Position numbers and translations under genes: made by a program. A DNA stretch of 64,000 nucleotides from Rhodobacter flavimaris. Its GTDB lineage: Bacteria > Pseudomonadota > Alphaproteobacteria > Rhodobacterales > Rhodobacteraceae. The first letter of the stretch is position 1, and each line of letters begins with the position of its first letter. This document shows positions 58,184 through 64,000 of this stretch, one piece after another. Below the pieces are notes generated by a model, which did not search any database, was not told where the DNA came from, and saw only the letters and a list, made by a program, of their open reading frames with translations. Location of the stretch: the NCBI RefSeq assembly GCF_021378075.1, contig NZ_JAJUOS010000001.1, forward strand, positions 495,586 through 559,585. The letters are read 5' to 3'.

Positions 58184-59365
58184 ATGTCTGACGTGCAACT
58201 CAAATTCAGCCGCGCCGAATATGCTGCGCGCCTCGACAAGACCCGCAAGGCGATGGAGGCCAAGGGCGTCGATTTGCTGATCGTCACCGATCCGTCGAAC
58301 ATGAACTGGCTGACGGGTTATGACGGCTGGTCCTTCTACGTTCACCAATGCGTGGTCGTTCCACCGCATGGCGAGCCGATCTGGTATGGCCGCGGACAGG
58401 ACGCGAACGGCGCGAAGCTGACGGCGTACCTCGGGCATGAAAATATCATCGGCTATCCCGACCATTACGTGCAATCGACAGAGCGCCACCCGATGGATCT
58501 GCTTGCGCAGATCCTGACCGACAAGGGCTGGGGCAAGCTGCGCATCGGCGTTGAGATGGACAATTACTGGTTCACCGCCGCTGCCTTCGCCAGCCTCATG
58601 AAGCATCTGCCGAACGCGACGTTTGCGGATTGCAACTCCTTGGCAAACTGGCAGCGCGCCTGCAAATCGGCGCAGGAAATCACCTATATGCGCAATGCCG
58701 CGCGGATCGTGGAGAAGATGCACGCACGCATCCTCGACAAGATCGAGGTGGGCATGCGCAAATGCGATCTGGTGGCCGAGATCTATGATGCCGGCATTCG
58801 CGGCACCGAGGGGATCGGCGGCGATTATCCCGCGATCGTGCCGCTGCTGCCCTCGGGGCGTGATGCCTCGGCGCCGCATCTGACCTGGGACGACAAGCCG
58901 ATGCAGCGCGGCATGGGCACATTCTTCGAGATCGCGGGCTGCTACAACCGCTATCACCTGCCGCTCTCGCGCACGGTGTTCCTTGGAAAGCCGACGCAGG
59001 CCTTCCTCGATGCGGAGAAGGCAACGCTTGAAGGCATGGAGGCGGGCCTCGCCGCAGCCAAGCCCGGCAATACCTGCGAGGACATAGCCAAAGGGTTTTT
59101 CGACGTTCTGGCGAAATACGGGATCATCAAGGATAACCGCACGGGCTACGGCATCGGCGTCAGCTATCCGCCTGACTGGGGCGAGCGCACCATGTCGCTG
59201 CGCCCCGGCGACAAGACCGTGCTGCAACCGGGCATGACCTTCCATTTCATGACCGGCCTTTGGCTTGAGGATATGGGGCTCGAGATTACCGAGTCGATCC
59301 TGATCACCGAAACCGGCGTGGAATGTCTTGCCAATGTGCCCCGCAAACTCTTCGTCAAGGACTGA
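58184..59365 (+). CDS. doeA: Ectoine hydrolase DoeA (EutD)
   Basis: DoeA opens the ectoine ring to N-alpha-acetyl-L-2,4-diaminobutyrate, the likely inducer seen by EnuR. The 393-residue protein has the creatinase/M24 peptidase (pita-bread) fold: an N-terminal domain (1-160, DPSNMNWLTGYDGWSFYVHQ) and a C-terminal domain with FFEIAGCYNRYHLPLSRTVF and PGMTFHFMTGLW. A strong GGAGGAGG precedes ATG 58184. Confidence 0.93.
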   Translation: MSDVQLKFSRAEYAARLDKTRKAMEAKGVDLLIVTDPSNMNWLTGYDGWSFYVHQCVVVPPHGEPIWYGRGQDANGAKLTAYLGHENIIGYPDHYVQSTERHPMDLLAQILTDKGWGKLRIGVEMDNYWFTAAAFASLMKHLPNATFADCNSLANWQRACKSAQEITYMRNAARIVEKMHARILDKIEVGMRKCDLVAEIYDAGIRGTEGIGGDYPAIVPLLPSGRDASAPHLTWDDKPMQRGMGTFFEIAGCYNRYHLPLSRTVFLGKPTQAFLDAEKATLEGMEAGLAAAKPGNTCEDIAKGFFDVLAKYGIIKDNRTGYGIGVSYPPDWGERTMSLRPGDKTVLQPGMTFHFMTGLWLEDMGLEITESILITETGVECLANVPRKLFVKD

Positions 59366-59369
59366 GCCG

Positions 59370-60383
59370 ATGTTGATCCAGCAACAACTTACCCCGTCGC
59401 CGATCTCGGTGACGGTGGATTTCGCGGCCCCGGGTGTGCATCACGGCTTTCTGCGGCTGCCCTATTCGCGCGACGATGCTGCATGGGGCTCGGTCATGAT
59501 CCCGCTGACGGTGGTCAACAATGGCGAGGGTCCGACGGCGCTTCTGACAGGCGCGAACCACGGGGACGAATACGAGGGGCCGATCGCGCTGTTCGATCTG
59601 GCAGCGCGCATCCGCACGGAAGAGGTGAGCGGGCGCATCATCATCGTCCCAGCGATGAACTACCCGGCCTTTCTGGCCGGAACGCGCACCTCGCCGATCG
59701 ACCGGGGCAACCTGAACCGCTCTTTCCCCGGACGGCCGGACGGCACGGTGACCCAGAAGATCGCCGACTATTTCCAGCGCGTGCTGCTGCCGATGGCGGA
59801 TATCGTGCTCGACTTCCATTCGGGCGGCAAGACGCTCGATTTCCTGCCCTATTGCGCGGCGCATGTCCTGCCAGACAAGCGCCAGGAGGCGCAGGCCTTC
59901 GACCTCGTGCGCGCGTTCGGTGCCCCCTGGTCGGTCAAGATGCTCGAGATCGACGCGGTGGGCATGTATGACACCGCCGCCGAAGAGATGGGGAAGGTGT
60001 TCGTGACGACCGAACTGGGCGGTGGCGGCACGGCATCAGCGCTGACCGCCGGGATCGCCATGCGCGGTCTGCGCAATCTGCTGATCGCCTCGGGCGTCAT
60101 GAAGGGCGAGGTCGATGCGCAACCGACGCAGTGGCTCGACATGCCCGACGACGACTGTTTCACCTTCGCCGAGGATGGCGGGCTGATCACCTTCCTCGCC
60201 GATCTGGGGGATCGGGTCGAGAAGGACCAGCCGATCGCGCGGATCTTCCCCGTCTCGCGCACCGGGCTTGCGCCGGTGATAGTGACCGCGCGGCGCCCCG
60301 GCCTGTTCTTGGCGCGGCACTTCCCCGGGCTTGTGAAGCCGGGCGACTGTGTTGCCGTCACTGCAGATATGGTGGAACTTTGA
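59370..60383 (+). CDS. doeB: N-alpha-acetyl-diaminobutyrate deacetylase DoeB (EutE)
   Basis: DoeB removes the acetyl group to give L-2,4-diaminobutyrate for DoeD. The 337-residue zinc enzyme of the succinylglutamate-desuccinylase/aspartoacylase family shows GANHGDEYEG (zinc His and Glu), RGNLNRSFPGRP and DFHSGGKT (zinc His). It begins 4 bp after doeA; the earlier start lies within doeA. It is the last gene of the operon, followed by IS debris. Confidence 0.93.
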   Translation: MLIQQQLTPSPISVTVDFAAPGVHHGFLRLPYSRDDAAWGSVMIPLTVVNNGEGPTALLTGANHGDEYEGPIALFDLAARIRTEEVSGRIIIVPAMNYPAFLAGTRTSPIDRGNLNRSFPGRPDGTVTQKIADYFQRVLLPMADIVLDFHSGGKTLDFLPYCAAHVLPDKRQEAQAFDLVRAFGAPWSVKMLEIDAVGMYDTAAEEMGKVFVTTELGGGGTASALTAGIAMRGLRNLLIASGVMKGEVDAQPTQWLDMPDDDCFTFAEDGGLITFLADLGDRVEKDQPIARIFPVSRTGLAPVIVTARRPGLFLARHFPGLVKPGDCVAVTADMVEL

Positions 60384-60485
60384 CCCCCGACATTCATCCA
60401 GCGGATCTCGGGTCCGCAGTTGAGTTTGGGGCTGTTGCACTGATAGGGCAATGGGCGCACCGCGGAACGTTTCTGTTTCGTCGAG

Positions 60486-60575
60486 CCGGTCTCCCGTAAG
60501 TTGGGACGCGAAGACGGCGGGGGGCCGGTAGCCTAGGGCCGAGCGCGGGAGCTCGGCGTTGCAGTAGGCCACCGG
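60486..60575 (-). pseudogene. IS3-family OrfB C-terminal remnant
   Basis: The minus strand reads YCNAELPRSALGYRPPAVFA, matching the conserved end of IS3-type integrase OrfB (YNxxRPHSALGYRxP). Everything upstream in the gene is lost at the IS6 left end (60574). The remaining sequence between doeB and here is non-coding. Confidence 0.7.
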
Positions 60576-61382
60576 TGCTGCCAGGCGAATTCGACTTCGT
60601 CTCTACAAGAACCGTAGAGCGGGCCCTTACGCCACACAGAGAGCACGCCACGCGGCAAGAGCGGCGTCGCGGTTCGACTTGAAGTGATCCAAGGAGTAAT
60701 AGCTTCGCTCCGAGTTGAAATGGTTGAATACCGAGGCGTGGGCGGCGACGACTTTCTGCAATGTTCGCATCCGCCGAAACCGCTGCATCGCCCGCACTCA
60801 TCGTCGGAATGGCAAGTGTGAATTCTCCGCCCGGTTGTTCAACCAGGGACTCGCTTGCAGCAGATTTACAGCGCTGATCACCTTCAGCACCGCGCCGTAA
60901 GATCGCAGCAGATCCGTGACGATCGCCTCGGACCGGCCATATCTCCGCATCGTTTTCTTTAAGAATTTAAGGGCCGCCTTCTTGTCCGGCGTCTTCGTCA
61001 CGAACGTCGCCTTCGTGATCGACCGCCCGCCAGAGGTGGTGGCGCTCGCCGTTGATCTTCACGAAAACCTCGTCGAGGTGCCAGCGCCACTGTGGACCGG
61101 ATCACAGCCGTTCTGCCCGTCGCGCGCGGATCTCGGAGGCGAACATCGGGCCAAAGCCGTTCCACCCAAAACGGAATGCATTCATGGCTGATGTCGATAC
61201 CGCGTTCTTGCAGCAGGTCCTGGACCTCGCGCAACGATAGAGGGAACCGGACGCACATCATGACCGCCAGGGAGATGATTTCCGGGCTGGTTTTAAAGTA
61301 GTGGAAGGGCGAGTGCTTGGTCATTCCAAGAGGCGATTGGACCGCCCTGCCCGCCTCAAGCCAATTTGCTCTGACAATGCCA
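60574..61382 (-). mobile_element. IS6-family insertion sequence, transposase broken by several frameshifts
   Basis: About 809 bp with terminal repeats GGTGCTGCCAGG (left) and GGCATTGTCAGAG (from the right). The transposase would start at 61324 (MTKHSPFHYFKTSPEIISLA). It shifts frame after ISHECIPFWVE near 61165, again near 61000 and again near 60800, though WLNNRAENSHLPFRR is still readable. No target duplication was found. It is an old, inactive copy inserted between doeB/IS3 debris and the second AsnC gene. Confidence 0.85.
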
Positions 61383-61396
61383 AGTTACGGTGTTTC

Positions 61397-61900
61397 TCAG
61401 CCCGTCCGGTCCCTCGTTACCGGCACTGCCAGTTTCGCGATGTTCGGCCGGGTCGCTTTGACGACGCGTGTCGCGATGTAGGTCATGTAGCGGTCGACGC
61501 CAAGCTCTGCATCCTGCATCGCCTGCATCAAAGCCTGAAAGGTCGCTAGGGACGGGCATACAACCTTCATTACGTAATCCATGCCGCCACCTGTCGCGAT
61601 ACATTCGGTAATCTCGTCATGGCCAATTACCCAGGTTTCAAACCGTTCGAAATCGGCCCTGCGGTGATGGGTCAACGAGACCGTGACCGTTACCTGTGTG
61701 AAGTTGCATACGCGCTCTAGAGCGATATCAGCGTGATAGCCCCTAATAAAACCTGCCGCCTTGAGCCGATCGAGCCGTGCCCAACAAGGCGTCGCCGAAA
61801 TGTTCACGATCTCGGACAGGCGCGTCTTGCTCAGTTGCCCATGACTCTGAACGGCACTCAGGATACGGATATCGGTGGCATCAAGGCTCAGATTCTTCAC
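61397..61900 (-). CDS. Second Lrp/AsnC-family regulator (DoeX-like)
   Basis: A 167-residue Lrp/AsnC protein with a helix-turn-helix (SKTRLSEIVNISATPCWARL) and RAM domain (ATGGGMDYVMKV, DRYMTYIATRVVK). It resembles the AsnC at 50375 over its whole length, so it may also respond to ectoine intermediates. The start is GTG at 61900. It lies right of the IS6 copy and transcribes toward it. It may have been separated from the ectoine operon by the IS insertions. Confidence 0.85.
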   Translation of the reverse strand: MKNLSLDATDIRILSAVQSHGQLSKTRLSEIVNISATPCWARLDRLKAAGFIRGYHADIALERVCNFTQVTVTVSLTHHRRADFERFETWVIGHDEITECIATGGGMDYVMKVVCPSLATFQALMQAMQDAELGVDRYMTYIATRVVKATRPNIAKLAVPVTRDRTG

Positions 61901-62059
61901 CGTCTTGTCACTTTCACCATCGCAAGAAGAAAGATGGGTTAGTTAGCATTCGACCTCTCCCACAGAAGGCATATAAGCCATTCAGATCACGTTTAAGAGC
62001 GATTTGAACACGGCATTCTTGCCCGAGGCGGATTTTGGAGAATTACGCGGTCACGTTAC

Positions 62060-62425
62060 AAGATTCCAGAGCCGCGTCGAAAACAGCATCAACCTCGACA
62101 GGCGTTCACGCTCCACCATCAAAGAAAACGCCAATGCTTTACGAAGAACCTCGTTGGACCGACGCAATGCCCATTGCTCCCGCCCTAGAGCGTTCATCGT
62201 TCCAGTCGTCTCGCTAGGGATTCGGGCCCGCTCGCCGTCGTCGAACGCGGAATTCTCTAACTGGTCGTTCAGCGCGCTGACTGAAAAGCCGACCTTCGCG
62301 GCATATGACGTGATCGACCGCCAGTGGGAGCGGTGCTGGCCCTCGTTGCCCAAAACCTTCAGTTCAGAGCGTTCGTGGTATTGCGCATCATGCTTCATTC
62401 CACTCAGGAGTTTTGGCATTTGCAA
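62060..62425 (-). pseudogene. IS3-family OrfA remnant
   Basis: The minus-strand reading resembles IS3 OrfA: HRSHWRSITSYAAKVGFSVS, then MNALGREQWALRRSNEVLRK, which corresponds to the family's MKxLERENRELRxANEILRK. The sequence decays after VERERLSRL and no OrfB follows. With the OrfB tail at 60486 it may be half of one element split by the IS6 copy and asnC, or a separate fragment. The rest of 61901-62656 shows nothing else. Confidence 0.65.
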
Positions 62426-62656
62426 ACGCAGCGCCGTTCACTGACCTCCTAAAGCCGCGTCCCCACGACAAGGCCCTACGATGACCTCTACGACCGAAGC
62501 CGACCGAATGGCCTGAATAGGGTTTGAGAAAGGACCATACGGTCTTTCGGCAGAATGATTTCAGTCCGCGTTCACTACGGCATTGAGGCTAAGTCTTCCT
62601 AAAGTTCTGGCGAACCGCCGCGGATCGACTCCGCCTGTGGGAGGATGAGAAAACAG

Positions 62657-63595
62657 ATGAACAAAGTCGAAAAACTCCACGAAGCGGAAATAATTGATGG
62701 CAGATCCCATGCCGAAGACGTTCGTCGCGAGGTCCGCGAAAAAGCTGCGAAGATGAAGGCGACGCACGGGATCACGCCTGGCCTTGCCGTCGTGCTAGTG
62801 GGCAACGATCCGGCGTCGGAAGTTTACGTGCGCTCCAAGGGGAAACAGGCAGTGGATGCGGGGATGAATTCCTTTGAGTATCGGCTGGCCGAGAGCACGA
62901 CCAGAGAGGAACTGCTGGGCCTCATCGAGAGGCTCAACAAGGATCCTGAAGTGCATGGGATACTGGTCCAACTTCCGTTGCCGAAGCATCTACCTTCGAC
63001 CTTGGTTATAAACGCGATCGATCCACGAAAGGACGTGGATGGCTTTCACATCGCGAACGTCGGAATGGTCGGCACCGGTCAGGACGCGATCGTGCCCTGC
63101 ACGCCGCTCGGATGCATGCTGATGCTACGCGCCCGTCACCCTGACCTGCGGGGCAAGACCGCGCTGGTGATCGGTCATTCGAATGTTGTGGGCAAGCCCA
63201 TGGCGCGGTTGCTCCTCAATGCGGATTGCACGGTTATGATCGCGCACAAATCGTCGACCAACATCCCGGAACTCGCGCGTCTCGCCGACATCGTGGTCGT
63301 GGCTGTCGGCGTTCCGGGACTGGTGAAGGCGGACTGGATCAAGCCCGGCGCGACCGTGATCGACGTGGGCATCAACCGCGTACCTGCGCCCGAAAAGGGA
63401 TTGCAGGAAGATGGAAGTCCGAGGACCAAGATAGTGGGTGATGTTGATTTCACAGGCGTCAGCCGTGTAGCCGGCGCGATTACTCCGGTTCCGGGCGGCG
63501 TCGGGCCGATGACCATCGCCTGCCTCCTCGCGAACACCCTGTCGGCCTGCTGCCACTTGTGCGGCATAGACGATGCATCGTTCCAGATCAGTTGA
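62657..63595 (+). CDS. folD: Bifunctional methylenetetrahydrofolate dehydrogenase/methenyltetrahydrofolate cyclohydrolase FolD
   Basis: FolD interconverts 5,10-methylene-, methenyl- and 10-formyl-tetrahydrofolate. The 312 residues show the family motifs [10 protein letters not shown] (catalytic Lys), [28 protein letters not shown] (NADP loop) and [11 protein letters not shown] prefer ATG 62657 because the ATG at 62645 directly abuts GGGAGG. An N-terminal extension and C-terminal cysteines make it a little longer than typical FolD. It is paired with purU, a couple often tied to demethylation of betaine-type osmolytes. Confidence 0.93.
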   Translation: MNKVEKLHEAEIIDGRSHAEDVRREVREKAAKMKATHGITPGLAVVLVGNDPASEVYVRSKGKQAVDAGMNSFEYRLAESTTREELLGLIERLNKDPEVHGILVQLPLPKHLPSTLVINAIDPRKDVDGFHIANVGMVGTGQDAIVPCTPLGCMLMLRARHPDLRGKTALVIGHSNVVGKPMARLLLNADCTVMIAHKSSTNIPELARLADIVVVAVGVPGLVKADWIKPGATVIDVGINRVPAPEKGLQEDGSPRTKIVGDVDFTGVSRVAGAITPVPGGVGPMTIACLLANTLSACCHLCGIDDASFQIS

Positions 63596-63612
63596 AAAGG
63601 TAACCTCGAAAG

Positions 63613-64000
63613 ATGAACAAGTTCGTTCTTAATGCGAAATGCGAGTCGCACCGCCGCGGCGTAGGCGCAGCCATCGCCACATTCCTTGCCAAGCACGGCT
63701 GCAATGTTACTGATGCCGCCCAGTTCGATGACGTCGGCACCGATAGCTTCTTCACGCGGACCTGCTTCACCAGCGAGGAGGGTGTGACGCTCGAGGCGCT
63801 ACGAAATGAATTCCCCGAAGTTGCCGCCGGCTTCGATATGGAGTTTTCCTTCCATGATGTGGTTGAGAAGACCAAGGTCGTCATCATGGTGTCGCGCTTC
63901 GGCCACTGCCTGAACGACCTGCTCTACCGCTGGCGCATCGGCGCGCTGCCGATCGACATCGTGGCGGTGATCTCGAACCACATGGATTACCAGAAGGTCG
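63613..64000 (+). CDS. purU: Formyltetrahydrofolate deformylase PurU (5' part, runs off window)
   Basis: PurU hydrolyses 10-formyl-THF to formate and THF. The first 129 residues are present: an ACT domain (1-80, FVLNAKCESHRRGVGAAIAT) and the start of the formyl-hydrolase domain (VVIMVSRFGHCLNDLLYRWR, then VISNHMDY). The usual length is about 280-300 residues, so more than half lies outside. It begins 17 bp after folD and likely shares its transcript. Confidence 0.92.
   Translation, partial: MNKFVLNAKCESHRRGVGAAIATFLAKHGCNVTDAAQFDDVGTDSFFTRTCFTSEEGVTLEALRNEFPEVAAGFDMEFSFHDVVEKTKVVIMVSRFGHCLNDLLYRWRIGALPIDIVAVISNHMDYQKV

Noticed and set aside
62004..62444. Plus-strand 146-codon frame as a new gene
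   Set aside because: It is the complement of the IS3 OrfA remnant, which has clear family similarity on the minus strand.
62645..62647. Earlier ATG as the folD start
   Set aside because: It directly touches GGGAGG, leaving no spacing for the ribosome. The ATG at 62657 is better placed.

Overview
The window looks like the genome of a high-GC alphaproteobacterium of the Rhodobacterales (Rhodobacter/Rhodovulum/roseobacter type). The hydrogenase gene order is almost exactly the Rhodobacter capsulatus one, the ectoine-catabolism genes are those known from rhizobia and roseobacters, and an FNR-type promoter sits at the left edge. No rRNA, tRNA, CRISPR array or phage was seen.

Region 1 (504-20334, all minus strand) is a complete uptake [NiFe]-hydrogenase locus. 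In transcription order: hupT (sensor kinase), hupU-hupV (regulatory hydrogenase), hypF, hupS-hupL (enzyme), hupE (nickel permease type), hupC (cytochrome b), hupD-hupF-hupG-hupH-hupJ-hupK (maturation), hypA-hypB, hupR (response regulator), hypC-hypD-hypE. HupU/V sense H2 and signal through HupT to HupR, which controls hupS. The small subunit has all six cysteines of an oxygen-tolerant 4Fe-3S cluster. HupR lacks the GAFTGA loop and the acidic Walker B residues.

Region 2 (20335-32014) holds a DoxX protein, a frameshifted IS6-family element, a TPR protein whose last codons lie in that element, and an eight-gene operon (31217 down to 24405) with a divergent TetR gene. The operon encodes a NitT/TauT-type ABC transporter, three short-chain dehydrogenases, a creatininase-family hydrolase and a guanidinobutyrase/guanidinopropionase-like ureohydrolase. 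This looks like uptake and breakdown of a guanidino or amide compound. It is the best candidate here for an undescribed pathway.

Region 3 (32176-46450) starts with a flavin oxidase and an NTF2-like protein. After IS and acyltransferase debris comes a copper-resistance island: cueR, a nonsense-mutated monooxygenase-like gene, an iron-sulfur flavoprotein reductase, an MFS pump, a glutaredoxin, a CopA ATPase, a CopZ-like chaperone, small exported proteins, a multicopper oxidase and a second copper ATPase with YHS and metal-binding domains. Three near-identical CueR operators drive it. A further Tat-signal gene at its end was cut by an IS6-family element (46449-47264).

Region 4 (47365-60383) is a full ectoine/5-hydroxyectoine system: doeD, doeC and an asnC regulator leftward, and enuR, ehuABCD (uptake), eutABC (hydroxyectoine to ectoine), doeA and doeB rightward. 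Ectoine ends as aspartate. A second DoeX-like Lrp/AsnC gene lies at 61397.

Region 5 (60384-64000) contains IS3 and IS6 debris, then folD and the 5' part of purU (C1-folate metabolism), which runs off the right edge. IS6-family remnants mark most module boundaries, so the window reads as an IS-assembled mosaic.
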